Origin: Teratosphaeria epicoccoides
Lineage: Eukaryota > Ascomycota > Dothideomycetes > Mycosphaerellales > Teratosphaeriaceae
DNA: 64,000 bases
Direction of reading: 5' to 3'
Assembly (NCBI GenBank): GCA_021401465.1
Contig: JADDMT010000135.1
Coordinates: forward strand, 1-64,000
Every line of letters begins with the position of its first letter. The stretch's first letter is position 1. A program made the position numbers and the translations under genes. Below, in pieces: positions 9,600 to 21,937 of this stretch. The notes beneath the pieces were generated by a model. The model was not told the origin of the DNA. It ran no database searches and worked only from the letters and a program-made list of their open reading frames with translations.

Positions 9600-12470
9600 A
9601 GCTCTTACATAAAGGCATTTCGAGTAACGCTATCGATCGGTTATTCAAGAATCCCCGGCTGCAGAAGATCCACGAACTGCTTAGCTTTCGGTTAGGCGTA
9701 GAGCTTAAGGACAAGATCCAAGAAGTAAGTGCCTACTAACTACTATTTATTATAGAGTAGAGTATTACGAAGATCGAATTAGAATCTCCATAGTCGACCT
9801 CTAGTATCAAGACAGTACCTCTAAGGCACCGGAAAGTCGAAGACGTTATGCGCTTTCTTATAGGGCACAAGGGTTTCAGGAATAATCTTGTGTACGCGCC
9901 TTATTACCTCGAGACTCTAGATGACCTGCCTAGGCGGATCTATTAGGACATAGCCTCTGCAGACTAGTAGTAGGACAAACAGGAAGAGCTTAGAGTAGAC
10001 AGAGCGACAATCGTGCCACTAATTCTTGCTAGTAACAAGACCTAGGTTACTAATCATTAAGGTAACCTGATCGCATGGCTAGTATACTTGACAATTAGCA
10101 ACCTGCCTAGATTAGTTCGTAACTATAACTATCGACTAGGCAGCGTGCTCCTAGCGATGCTACTAGTAGTTAAAGGCGGAAAAGGAAGCATTAGGGACGA
10201 GCTATACTATCGCTACATGAAGACAATGTTCGACCCTATTACTAAGCTCACTGCAGGCGAGGGCCTCGACATCTTGTATGCGGATAGTAAGACATAGCGA
10301 TGTTTCCTAAATATCGCAGTATACGCGAGCGACTACTAAGAACAGGTAATGATCATAGGCGTGAAGAACAACTACTACTACATAATATGTATAATCGATC
10401 TAGAAAAACGCGAAGACCTCGAAGCGGTTATACTATAGCGGATACATAAGGACATGCAAATACAAATCATGCTCTAGCAAGCAGCGAAGAAGGACTAGAG
10501 TAGCCACGTACACGACCTACCGAACTTTGCATTTAGGCACCCTAGCCTAAATATCTACAAGACGCTAATAGTAGACATGCTCTACTAACTCTTTAAGGGC
10601 GTATTAATGTATGTCATAGATTAGACGCGAGATTTGCTTAAGAGTCGACTGCCTCTATCTTCGAAGCGAGCTAGAGTAGTATTCTTATAAGCCGAGGGTT
10701 AGCATAAAGTAGCAAGAAAGAGTAACAAAGGCAAGACTATTATAGATTATTAACTAGATGTTATTATCGACTATTATTTCGCGGTAGTGCCTGCATTTAG
10801 GAACCTCCGGGTGTTTAGCTAGATGTCTGCGGTAAGCTAATAGACAGGCTAGGAACAGAAGAGTATGCTACGATAGTTGCTCCTAGTCTTCATGCTACTA
10901 TTAGAAGAGGCTAAGGCACATAGCGCTATCTAGTTCTTATAGGCGATAGTAGACTTCTCTTAGTTAGTGTAATATCCTTCACATAATAGCGAAACGCTCT
11001 AGTTTATAGTCCTCGCCCTGTTCTAATATAACTAGTATAAAGAAGAGTTTAGGGAGTACCACATAAGCAAAGGAGAGCTAAGAAAGAAGAAAGCGTAGAC
11101 AGAGTAAGTAGAGGAGCCTAAGATAGTAGACAATGTATGTAAACTATAAGGGCACTTTAATTCTCCTAAGTTTTATGCCCTTACATACTACGTAGACATA
11201 ATACGGCTCTTCGGCAACATGCTAGACCTTAACACTAGCTACTTCGAACATAAGTATGTCTAATACGTTAAGAAGCTATTTAAATTAACTAACAAGAAGA
11301 ACGAATAGGAGTACTAAATTATAGAGCACTTCTAGCGAAAGATTACTATGCTTACATTCTTTAATACTAGCCTAATGTTCTAGCAGCAGACTAAGGCTAA
11401 ACGTCGAGAGGCTCAGGAGTGCGAAGTGCCTTAACTAACAGAGTAGAAGGATGTCGAAGCCTTCCTTAGCTAGCAAAGGCTAAGATCTAGCTAATCGTTA
11501 CTAGGTAGAGACATATAGAGGACAGTTAGTAATGTAGTAGCATACATAGGGCTAGAGGTAGGGCCTTACTTCCGTTATGCTACTATAGTATTTGTTAGAG
11601 AGTACTAGGCGTCGTCTAATACAATATTGACATTAAATACAATGCGTCTTAATCCTGACAGGATCGAGGGAAGACCGGATTAGGTTAATAGTTTAGAGGT
11701 ATCTTTCTATGCTAGTATATAGTGCTAGAAGATGTATTATCTAGATCCTAACGATCTATCTGTAACTAAGCTAGACGTCGTTAGATGTACACTAAACTAG
11801 CAAGGAATCTAGGACAATCGCTATAATGACTAGCTCTAGGTCTAGGAGTACGAAGTACTACTAGTTACGGACGAGACTACTAGTGTTAAAAGATAAATCG
11901 ACCTAGTAGTTGCCTTTAAGGGCCGGCTCCCTGCTCGCCTGTTATATGTCGTAACCTTCTAAGACAAGAAATTGCGCGTCATAGTAGATAGCTATAACTA
12001 CATACTACTAGCACATAATAAATGTCCGACCTATATAGGTATGTTCGTAGACCTATTCTAGCCGAAGGATCCGGCTAGAAGAGCAGACGATGTTCATAGC
12101 ATGACAGTAATCATAGCAATACGTTCTAGCCTATAGGAAGGTACTCTGCAAGGTCGCCGCATCTACAGGCTTACTAGCGTCTACTATAGTATCTATGTTA
12201 TGCTAATAGAGGAATATAATACCTCTAGCTAATGTGACATATAAATTAACAGCACTGCTGACTTTGAGACCTACAACTTCATATATAATGCGGACTAGGA
12301 GGAACAAGAGTCTAGGGTAGTAACTAAACATAAGCTACATTGCCTAAATATAGCTAAGGAGCGTAATATTGCGGCTACTAGCAAGGAAGGGCCGCTATCG
12401 CTTAAGCGTGGCGTCGCTAGTAGCTCTACTTAGGACTAATTAAGGAGAAACAAACGTAAACGATTGTGAC
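9600..12470 (+). pseudogene. Plavaka-like DNA transposase relic
   Basis: The best patch (10000-10300) reads VPLILASNKT, then GNLIAWLVYLTISNLPRLVR, then LLAMLLVVKGGKG. This resembles the core of Plavaka-type fungal transposases, which typically have PIILSSDKT, a W-P-VYLTIGN segment and a LxGYLPVxK segment. Downstream, near 10790-10860, VPAFRNLRVF and a TG-x-EQKSML segment fit the following conserved block. Plavaka elements are cut-and-paste DNA transposons related to CACTA/EnSpm. The frame is broken by many TAG stops. The longest open piece is 10088-10297. The N-terminus and the inverted terminal repeats were not found. The family assignment rests on motif memory and needs a profile search. 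Confidence 0.6.
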
Positions 12471-12724
12471 ATGTATAACGAATGCTATACTAGTAAGCTT
12501 AATGAAGGTAGCACGCTACAAGCCCTAGTGTAAGCAATACTTCTGTAACTAGCGCTACTATTTCGACTAACCAGAAGAATAAGAGCGAGTATCAGGATGC
12601 TAGATGTACACAAGAAGTAGTCGAGGGTACTAGAAGCATACTACTAGTAGGTTAAATGCTAGCCCTAGACCTGCGGACATTATGATAAAACTACTAGTAG
12701 TAAATCATAAGAGACGCCTTAAAG

Positions 12725-12945
12725 TGCTATAGGTATACTACTAGCACTTTTGATCGCGGCCAGGTTAAGTGTGCTGTTACCCTATCTTACCCTAATACTA
12801 GCGGCAGATAGAAGGAGATGCTACAGGTATACTGCTAGCACCTTTAGTCGCGGCTAGGTCGAGTGTACTATTACCCTATCTCGCGGATCTAGTGACGGCA
12901 GGTAGAGTAAGGTACTATAGGTATACTACTAGTACTTTCGAACGT
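12725..12945. repeat. 94-bp tandem repeat, about 2.3 units
   Basis: The anchor AGGTATACT recurs at 12731, 12825 and 12919, a period of 94 bases. Each unit holds a CTAGCACTTT-like element and a CGCGGCCAGGT / CGCGGCTAGGT block followed by TACCCTATCT. Differences between units are mainly C/T and G/A, so RIP acted after duplication. No open frame spans the array. It may be a subterminal repeat of the preceding DNA transposon; that is inference. Confidence 0.7.
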
Positions 12946-13024
12946 AGCTAGGGTAGATAGTTTATGCGGTCTGTCGCTAGCTCTAGCCTTAACTAATAGA
13001 GCGCATAGCATTAATGAATCTCAT

Positions 13025-13175
13025 GAAGACTAGGAGGACAAGCTACTACCTAAGAAGGCTAAGTGCAACTCTAGTCAGCCGCTTAGTACCCTGTTAGATC
13101 GTAGCAAAATGTGCTAAACAGCTGACTAGAGTTGCCCTTAGCCTTCTTAGATAGTAACTCGTCCTCCTAGTCTTC
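13025..13175. repeat. 55-bp inverted repeat with 41-base spacer
   Basis: Left arm 13025-13079 and right arm 13121-13175 are reverse complements with four mismatches, three of them transitions. The arms start GAAGACTAGGAGGAC and meet the spacer with CTAGTCAGC / GCTGACTAG. It could be a transposon subterminal inverted repeat, a foldback, or an inverted duplication. The transcript would form a strong hairpin. Confidence 0.85.
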
Positions 13176-13979
13176 GTCGGATTCATTAGAATCGAGGCGG
13201 GGCTAGAGGATCTGCTACATAGTCGTAATATACAGTAATAGATAGACATTGTACTAATGTCATGCTATTCGTAACCTACGCCTCTGCCGCTAGGGCGAGG
13301 TACACTAGACCTAGGGCATCTAGTATTGGCGGCATCCCTTCTACTACCACTTTAGTTCAAGGAGTATCCCTTCATAGTAAGGTTAATATACTTAGTCTCT
13401 ATAAGGGCCTAATAGACTACGAAGTATAGCCCGAGGACGTCGACATCTTACCTGCGATTTCATAAGATGCTAAGAAGAGCAAGACCCTTATAGATGCTTA
13501 GTAAGTTCTCAAGAAAGTCATGAATTGCCGCCTACTACGGCCGCAAGCAGGTCTTCTACCTATGTGCATAACTACTTATTAGTCATGCCGCGGGATTAGT
13601 AGTTAGTGCTACTAGCCAAAAATTTCTCATCGCATGCACATCTCTCTACTAGCTAGCGTCTAGGCAGCTAGCTAGCTTATCTATCTCGTATATTTACTGC
13701 CCTTTCTGTAGAGCCTTCGCTACCTGTCGTTCTAGCGTACGTCTCTCTATACGCGACAATTCCTGTTTGACTTAATTAAGAGGTATCGTAGCTATAGGCT
13801 TAATAAGGAGAGTATATAGGAGCTCGACCTAGAAACCCCTCTGCCTAGGAGTAGTACTACTAATCTTGCTATTAAGCTATTCATACTACGCTATGTCAAC
13901 TTTGACCTCTAACGCCGCGGTTAGATAGCTGACACGGGTTCTTGCTCGCTTGACGAATAAGACGTAGAGAGCAGTTAAC
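13176..13979. other. Unidentified RIP-degraded sequence
   Basis: TAG-rich sequence without a recognisable domain. Around 13370-13440 it has limited similarity to 9210-9260 (shared CTTAGTCTCTATAA), which may mean an internal duplication or related non-autonomous element. No LTR, TIR or RNA gene seen. Confidence 0.4.
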
Positions 13980-14875
13980 TAATCTGTCAGGTAGGGGTTA
14001 GAAAGTCTGCGTAGAGGGACACCTTACTTACTATACTAGGCTTAGCGAAGAAAGCAAGCATAGATCTCTGCGACCTCGCTAATTCGTCCTAGCTAGCGAT
14101 CATGGTATACTACGTGATTAGACGGTTAAAGCCGGGACTTAGTAGGGTAGGGTGCTAAACATTCTGAATACATAATAGTAACAAGGCCTAGTCTCTTATA
14201 GTGTACTCTCGATAGGCTATAGAAGTAGCCTCGCTTAGTTAGTACAAGAGTAGCTGCTAGCTAGGAGCAGGCTCCTTCTAATCTAAGATTAGCTAGCCGT
14301 TGTCACTAACTAGCTTGCGTAGCTAGCAGATTAGCCCCGAATAGACCTGTGGCTCGAACATCTCTAGCACGCCATTTGTAAATACTATCTAAAAGCCGTT
14401 AGGGCATCTAGCAGCCTGCTTAATGCAGGCTATAGGGGTACGACCGAGCCTCGCCTAGATAAAGCACTACGAGTCTACGCTTCCCTAGTAGTCCTGTATG
14501 GTACTATAGATTAGTTAGTAACAGTATTGCCTCTAAGGCCTAGCTATAACACATACTACTAGCTCTTATCTAGCATCTTAGCACAGAAGTCTAGGAAGTA
14601 TACACTATCTAGCGTAGCTAGCTTTGCACTCGCTAGGAGCCTAATCAGGCTACTAACAATGCGACGTTAAGTACCTTATGCCTAGCTTAATGCTCTACCT
14701 AAGGGGCGTAGTTAACGAGATCCTTGTAGGCATCGAAGTCCGGATATGCCTTCTACAGCGCGACAGCGGCTTCTAATGCCTAGACAGTATCGCGGATGTA
14801 GTCGGCTACGAACTTAGCGTGCTTAGAACCTACACTAATTACTAGCTCTAGGTCTAGGGTCGGATTAGTCGACAT
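13980..14875 (-). pseudogene. Unidentified minus-strand gene relic next to E1
   Basis: An ATG at 14875 (minus) opens a clearly coding-like frame: MSTNPTLDLELVISVGSKHA, later DAYKDLVNYAP and HKVLNVALLVA, interrupted only by TAG/TAA and one TGA. From about 14460 downwards a different frame reads IACIKQAARCPNGF, then IVFTNGVLEMFEP and LRKLVSDNG, so an intron or indel separates the two. I do not know the family. The start lies 91 bp from the E1 LTR, so E1 may have inserted near its promoter. RIP damage shows it is itself part of a repeat. Confidence 0.45.
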
Positions 14876-14965
14876 AGTAGGTTCGGAATCTACTAGCGCG
14901 TTAGTATATAGTCTCGTCATATAAGCATATAATGCTTACATGCTATAGTGTTATTAATGTACTAG

Positions 14966-15325
14966 TAATACGGTTGATACTAGGGGGCCATTAGAGCTAC
15001 ATAGGTTCTGATGTCCGCCCTTAGCATGTAGTAACCCTACTACATATAGCAAGGGGGTCCTTCGTACATACGTTAGCTTGTATATCGTCCAAGTAGGATC
15101 AGTTGTTAACGTAGGACGCCCCTACGTCGCTAACCTTACTATACCCCTACGGGGATAGGCTTAGACATGCTTTCCCTAATTAAGGAGCGTTAGGGGTTAT
15201 AAGCACCCTTAGCGCTACCTCTGCGATAAGCAGAAAGTAGCGCTATCTTGTACCTACTAAAAGGTCGGATTACTCTGTTACACTACGAGATATTTCTATA
15301 TCATATAGCATATACATCTATATTA
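14966..15325 (+). repeat. 5' LTR of E1 (360 bp)
   Basis: Starts TAATACGGTT and ends ATCTATATTA. The ends are TA..TA rather than TG..CA in every copy of the family in this window, which fits RIP of TG and CA to TA but could be native. Contains the GGGGGTCCTT and CCTAATTAAGG blocks shared by all E LTRs. Confidence 0.9.
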
Positions 15326-15829
15326 GTTCTGCTTTCTCCCCCCTACTTTGCAGTCTAGTAGAGAATACTACGATATGTCTAGAGTACTACGAACTCGCAA
15401 CTAATGCGTAGCGAGCGCTATCCTAAGCGCCTATAATAGTGAAGCTAGCCTAAGTAACTAGCCCGTAGAAGTACCCCCTACGAGCGACACTATATCGAGC
15501 GACAGTTCCGCTAGTAGCTAATTACGCGGCAGACAAGGCAATAGACCCCATGCATAGGGACCGCAGCTAACCCCGACTATCGACCTAGCCCTTGTAGCCA
15601 TGATTGTCAATTAGGTCACGAACTGCCTTACAAACTAGAGCTAGGGCTACACCGCTTCTAGTAGCGACAACGGCGAGGACGACGAAGACGTCGCTATAAG
15701 CGGTACTAATAAACTAGCGGACGAAGAAATCTAGCGAGATTTCACGATAGGGACCCGCGAAGATAACTTACTAGCAGGCATAGACCCTCTGTATGTGCCC
15801 GCAAATCTAGTGCCTGAATTCGGGGCTAT

Positions 15830-16620
15830 AGTAGGCTAACTAGGAGGTAGTTATAATGCACGTAACCTAAAGCCGTTTAAGGGAGACACCTTGAAGGAGG
15901 CTCGAACTTTCTTACAGGCGTGTAAGGCAGTTTTCATGCTTAACCTACGCGGATATTCTACAGAGGGTAAACAAGTCGCCTTTAGTGTAATGTAGCTCGA
16001 AGAGGATAAGGAACCTCGCAACAATTAGCATAAGTAGTATAACCTTATACGGGTCTATGACAGAACGTATACATAGGCGGACTTTCGCTAGTTCTATGTC
16101 GACTAGGTCGAGGATCTAGGGAATTACGCCCTTACTATGTCTGTTAAGTACGAGAAGGCTAAGCAGGGGAAGGGACAAACAATTTCTAGCTTCGCTACCT
16201 ACCTCGCTATGCTTAAGGGACAGATGCTACCCTATACTAAGATGTAACGCGTATAGCACTTGCTTGTCAAACTTAATGATAATCTTCAGAACACGATCAT
16301 GACTTTTCATGAACTTCTGACAACTCGGCAAGACCTCGTGTCCCTTGCGACATGTATGGAGATTACCTTGAAGCGAAAAAGAAAATCGGGCGGTAAGGAC
16401 AATAAGCGTCTAAGCCCTAAGGACCTACTAAAGGGCCGCTATTACAAGTGCCCTAGGGGTTACGTCTAACACAGTAGTTCATTCTAGAGGAGCAAGCCCT
16501 CCGAGTAGCTGCTACATCTGTAGAGCGAGGGACTACTAGGCGGCTCGCTATCCTAAACGAAGTAATAGGAAGAAGGTAAGCAAGGTGTCCGAAACCTCCC
16601 TAGAGGGGAGGCGAAAGAAG
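15830..16620 (+). pseudogene. gag: E1 gag, RIP-damaged
   Basis: Reads GGSYNARNLKPFKGDTLKEA then FLQACKAVFMLNLRGYS, a gag capsid-type region, with in-frame TAG codons. An open piece at 16260-16469 gives KLNDNLQNTIMTFHELL and a basic stretch. A zinc-knuckle remnant CYICRARDY lies near 16510-16540, followed by basic residues. Homologous gag fragments occur in E3 and E4. Confidence 0.72.
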
Positions 16621-16679
16621 GACAAGCCTAAGACAACCGAATAGCTACCGCGGGTATCTAAGCTGTCTGTTACTAATAG

Positions 16680-19600
16680 TGTAGACTTGTGGCCTGCCTG
16701 GCGCCTATCTAGTATAGTCCGAGTTAATAGCTCGCTTAAGCTTGTAGACTATATGTTAGATAACCTTGCGGAGGTTAACGTAATACCCTAGAGGGTAATC
16801 GTATAGCTCGGTTTAAAGCCGATCCTAGGAGCCCTGCTGCCTACCATGAAATCCTTTTAGGGCGAAGGCGTAGTAGCTCGAGGCGCGTATAACGTGCGCC
16901 TCTAACTCGCGGACTCCTTAGGAGAAGTGCGCAAGACTAACGAAGTCTTCTACACTAAAGACGTTCCTAATAAGGAGCTCCTACTCGGCCGCCCTTAGCG
17001 CTACAAGCAGGGAGTTGTTGTTAATAGAGCTACTAACAACTAGTTCTACGGCTCTATAGGCGAAGTTCCTATAGTGCAGATACATGACGCACATAGCTTC
17101 TACAAGGACATGAAGAAGGTCTAATGCATGTATGCGGTCTACATATAGAACGTCAAGGAAGACGTTACCCTTCTGCCTAAGTTAGAGGAATACGCCGATA
17201 TTTTCGACGCAGAGGCTACGGCCTATGCCTAGGCCCTAGACGCGGAACATGCGATTAACCTTAAGGAGGGTTATAATCCTCCGCATTGACCTCTATACCC
17301 TATGTCGGAATCGTAGCTCAAAACACTTCGAGACTACCTCTACAAGGCGCAAAGGAACGCGTAGATCCGACGAAGCGACAGCAAGGCTAGAGCGTTAGTT
17401 ATGTTCGTCCTAAAGAAGGAGAACACGCTCCGCCTATACGTTAACTATAGGGGCCTTAACGCGGTAACCTAGAAGAACTGCTACCCCCTACTACTTATTA
17501 GCGAGACGCTTGACCGCCTTAGTCGCGCCGCCATCTTCTTGTCTATTGACTTGAAGGACGCCTACTACTAGATACTAATCCAAAAGGGCGACAAGTAGAA
17601 GACTACATTCCGAATATAGTATAGACACTTTAAGTATATAGTAATGCTATTTAGCTTAACTAACGTACTAGCAACGTTCTAAGCGTATATTAACTAGGCC
17701 CTAGCTAGCCTCGTTAACACCTGCTACGTAGTATATTTAGACGATATACTAGTCTACTCTAACTTAAAGGAGGAGCATATTCGGCATCTAAGGATAGTGC
17801 TTAAATAGCTCCGCAAGTTCGCTCTGTACGCGAACCTAAAGAAGTGCTTATTCCTGACAGATAGGATTAAGTTTCTTGGATATATCGTCTCTATAGAAGG
17901 AGTCATCATAGATGACTAAAGGGTGTCTCTAATTACGGAGTAGCCGTAGCTAACTACCCTCCGAGAAGTGCAGGTATTCCTAGGATTTACTAACTTCTAT
18001 CGCAGATTCATACAATCTTACTCGAAGATCGTAGCTCCCCTCACGGCCCTCGCAAAGGGCGCGATTCAAGGAAAAAAGCTAGGGATAGTGCCTTAGGAGG
18101 AGGCCTAGAGCAAGGCTTTCTCTAAACTTAAAGCAGCTTTTTAAACTATGCCTATACTTTAGCACTTTAACCCTACTACGAAGATCTGGATAGAGACCGA
18201 TGCTTCAAAATTCGTAATAGCCGCAATTATATCGTAGCTCTAGTCGCATGAAGGTAGTACGCAATAGTACCCGATTGCCTTCTAGTCGCAGAAGATGTAG
18301 GGCGCTAAGCTTAACTATAAGACTTACGACTTAGAGCTTTTAGCTATTGTTAACAGCTTTAAGGAGTACTAACACTACCTCGAAGGCGTAGCGTACCCTA
18401 TTAAGGTAGTTACTAACTATAACAACCTTCGTGGCTTCATAGGCGTAAAGTAGCTAAGTAGTCGGTAAGCAAGGTAGGCGACTTTCCTCGCTAGCTTCAA
18501 CTTCGTTATCTAGCATCATTCTAGAAAGACGAATCTAGCCGATAGTCCTTCGCGACGACTAGACTACGACACTAGGGAGCAGGGTAACTGATAGCTTCTC
18601 CCTACGCTACAAACAAAGCTTGTAGTTTAGGGCGGCGATCTGTCGTTAGCTCCTCTTATAGGTCGACTGCAGGTCTAATAGGGCCTCATAGCCTCTGCTA
18701 GTAACAAACCCTCCTATCTAGCAGTTATAGCGACCGTGTCTAGCTTGATCTGTGCGGTAGTTAACTAGCTTATATGTAGTAAGTATGCGATGTCTAAAGA
18801 ACCCTTTAAAGAAGTCTCGAGACTTATTTAGCAGTTACAAGAGCGAGAACCGGAGTTAATTAATAAGGGTATAGCCCTCTAGGACACTATAGGTAGTCCG
18901 AAGTACTAGACTAAGTCAGGCGACTTGTAGTACTTTGACAATAGGCTCTACGTACCTACTAACTACATACTCTGTTCGTAGCTCCTCTGTATTCATCATG
19001 ACAATGAACTCGCGGGCCATTTTGGCGTAGAGAAGACAAACGCACTTCTCGGACGTAAATACTAGTAGCCTACGCTAGAACAGGATGTCTCTGACTATGT
19101 CAAATCCTGCTAGACATGCTAGGTTAGCAAATCTTAGCACTATTACCCCTATAGCGATACTTAGGCACTCCTACTACTAGAAAGACTATGGCAAGACTTA
19201 GCCATGGATTTTATCACTGATTTGCTGCTAGCAAAGTAGAAAGGCAATGTAGTTAATGCTATCCTTGTAGTAGTCGACTAATACTCGAAGATGAATGTCT
19301 TTATCCTATGTACGAAAAAGTGCATAAGCAGCAAGCTTGCGCGACTACTTCGCGACGAAGTCATATGGCGCTTTAGTGTCCCCCGAATATCCTATCGGAT
19401 CGAGGTTCTATCTTTACTAGTAAATACTAGCAAGAATTTGTGTTTAAGGCGCGTATTAAGTACCGCCTAAGTATAGCATTCTATCTACAGACTAATAGTC
19501 AGACTAAGCGTATAAACTAGACTCTTAAGTAGTCCCTTTAGTGCTACTACGCTAAGAACCAGGATGCCTAGGCTAACGTAATTCCTATGGCGGAATTTGC

Positions 19601-20235
19601 AGTTAATAACAGTATGCATGCTACTATGCGCATGTCGCTATTTTAGATTCTTTATAGCTTTGATCTAGAAATACACCTAGAACCGCCTTAGGACGAGTCT
19701 TCTAAGGAGAGGGTGCTAGCCGCCACGGAATTAGCGCGGCGTATACGCGAGGTACATTCAGTGCTAATAGAACACTAGAAAAAGGCCTCAGAATCCTAGA
19801 TTAAACATAATAACGCCTATGCTAAACCGATGTAGTATGTAGTTAGTACGAAGGTGTTACTGTTGACGAAGAATCTCAAGCTGAAACTTCTAAGCAAGAA
19901 GATGACGCCAAGGTTCGTCGGACCCTTCTAGATACACGACATAATAGGCTCGCAGGCATACTAGCTACTGTTGCTATTATCGTATCGTGTGCATGACGTC
20001 TTCTACGTATCTCTACTCGAACTATAGGTACAGCGTAAGGGCGAAGAGCCTGCGGACCTAATGCTAGTAGCAGAAGAGAACGAAGAGTAGGAAGTCAAGG
20101 GTATTAAGGATAGTATGCGGCGTAAAGGCGCAACGTACTATCTAGTGAAGTAGAAAGGATACCTACCTAAGTATACATAATAGGTTCTAGCCGAAGACTA
20201 CAAGAACGCTCTAGAAGCTATCCGTGAATTCGAAG
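16680..20235 (+). pseudogene. pol: E1 pol: PR-RT-RNase H-integrase-chromodomain, RIP-damaged
   Basis: The protease remnant near 16735-16790 reads VDYMLDNLAEVNVI. RT at about 17370-17900 reads MFVLKKENTLRLYVNYRGLN and has an intact YLDD at 17734-17745. RNase H near 18190 reads IETDASKFVIAAIIS. Integrase has an HHCC finger near 18985-19140 (IHHDNELAGHFGVEKTN) and MDFITDLLLAK near 19205. The chromodomain at about 20110-20200 reads TYYLVK, then KGYLPKYT, with Trp codons turned to TAG. The domain order is that of gypsy elements. No functional product is possible. Confidence 0.88.
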
Positions 20236-20449
20236 AGCGGAGGAGGCGTAAGCAGGGCTTAAGAAGGTCGATTCGTAGGAAGATAAGGGTTTCGGAGCAG
20301 AATTCTTAACATGTGTATATAGCGCATAACGCGTAGAGTAACAACAAGAAGCAAACGCCCTACTCATACATTATTAATGCCTAAAGGCATACCTAGAATA
20401 AACCTAAGGAGAACAAGAGACATGCTCAGATTAGCTTCGTAGCTAATGC

Positions 20450-21937
20450 TTAGCGACTACTAGTTAGGGGCTTCCTAACTAAACCCGAAGCAGAAGAGTC
20501 TCTCTTGTTACGGTCTGCTAGGGACTGCCTACCTGCACGGGGTCTACTAAACACCCTGAAGCGACTATGAGTGACAGGAGTAGTAACGCCACGAAGAGAG
20601 GCCGGCATCTTTTTCTTTAGTAGGTTGCAAGAGAGCTCGTCTTTAGAGCCTATAGTAGCTAGAGAGCTAGCGACATCCTTACTGCGCCTAGTCGTAATAA
20701 CTACCTCATCCTTAGCATTAGAAGGCAAAAAGACTCGAGCGCGCTTGCGGCTGTTACGCTTAGCCCTCGAGATTATCTTGCGCTTCTTAACACGAGTGTC
20801 GACTACATCATTAGACTTAGTGTCCCCCTTAGGCATAACTAGTATAGTGACACTATAGCGCGAAGGGATCACGTTAGGGCCGAAGGTATCCTAGACGTCG
20901 TCATCCTCCTCATCCTTAAAGATCTAGCCTAGAGGCTTATGCCTTAGCGTCTTGACAGACGTAGTATAGGTCGCAAGCAGGGAAGGTTCGGCTTCCTTGT
21001 CGCTAACCTTAATTTCGGCCCTAGCCTTCTTCTTCTTCTTAGATAGTAGCGTCAAGGCGGCGTAGGCAGCGGCGCTATAATGTGTTAGCTGTACGCACGC
21101 GACAGGATTCGAGTAAGTAACTTACAGCTTAGTCCTTAGGACTAGCTTAGAGGCAGGCTGTCTCTCGGTATGGCGCTAGGGCGTAGCCTTAGCAGCGGGA
21201 ACGGTGAATTGCTTAATGACCTTCTTGCGGATTTTCCGCGTCTTAAAGTCATCGTCAATAGAGGCAAGGGCCCCGAGTTGCTAACGCTAACAGCTAGTCG
21301 GATATTTCTCGACGCTAACGTTAGCCTAGCGGAGAAAGTCAGCATTTATACTTAGAGGGTACCTACACTATATGCGTACTATAGCGAAGGTCTTAACCCT
21401 AACGGTTAGCACCTTCAAGATCTTCTAGACTAAGTCTACGATTAGACCTAAACAAACGTTTTTGCCTGTTAGTAGAGAGTCGAAGCGAACACTACTATGA
21501 GAATAGTTAGTAGTTACGGTAAAGCACAAGAGGGCGCTAAGCAGGTAGGCGAGTACCTTGTAGTACTTAGCCTATAGCCTGTTCATAGTTAGAGTGCCTT
21601 TAGTAATCCCCTTGTCACGCGTACTCTAGAAGTCATTAATGTTATAGCAGAGCTAGTTGTACTTACTGTATACCTCTTTAGGGAGGTCTTAGCATTTTTG
21701 ATGCTTACTATTATAGTTAACATAATTGTAGTAGACACTACCCTCATCAAATCTACTGACATAGATCTTAGCTACGCTTTAGTTAGTACAAGTCACGCAT
21801 ACCTCGCAGGTAGGGGACGCCTTACTAACACGCGGAGGAGAGATGTGTGCAGCTTGGCTACTAAGGTTGTCGAGGCATCGCTAACATAAGCGACAATTGC
21901 GGGCAGAGCGAGTAGCGTTAAACTTAGTCTGTAGCAT
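20450..21937 (-). pseudogene. Antisense Cys-cluster gene of E1, about 495 codons
   Basis: A single minus-strand frame runs 1488 bp from an ATG at 21937 to TAA at 20450, opposite to gag-pol and after the chromodomain. About a dozen and a half internal stops are all TAG/TAA. Near the N-terminus come C15-x2-C18-x2-C21 and C44-x2-C47-x2-C50. A further cluster at codons 72-82 reads YVNYNSKHQKC; copy E2 has Cys at codon 72, giving C-x2-(C)-x6-C if codon 75 is also a TGT-to-TAT change. The middle has leucine-rich helices (LAYLLSALLCF). The last 140 codons (20450-20872) are free of stops and basic, with KKRKIISRAKRNSRKRAR, a likely nuclear-localisation and nucleic-acid-binding tail, preceded by an acidic DEEDDD patch. 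I know no named family. Confidence 0.68.

Noticed and set aside
20571..20858. 95-codon plus-strand open frame
   Set aside because: Shadow of the stop-free C-terminal part of the E1 antisense gene on the minus strand.
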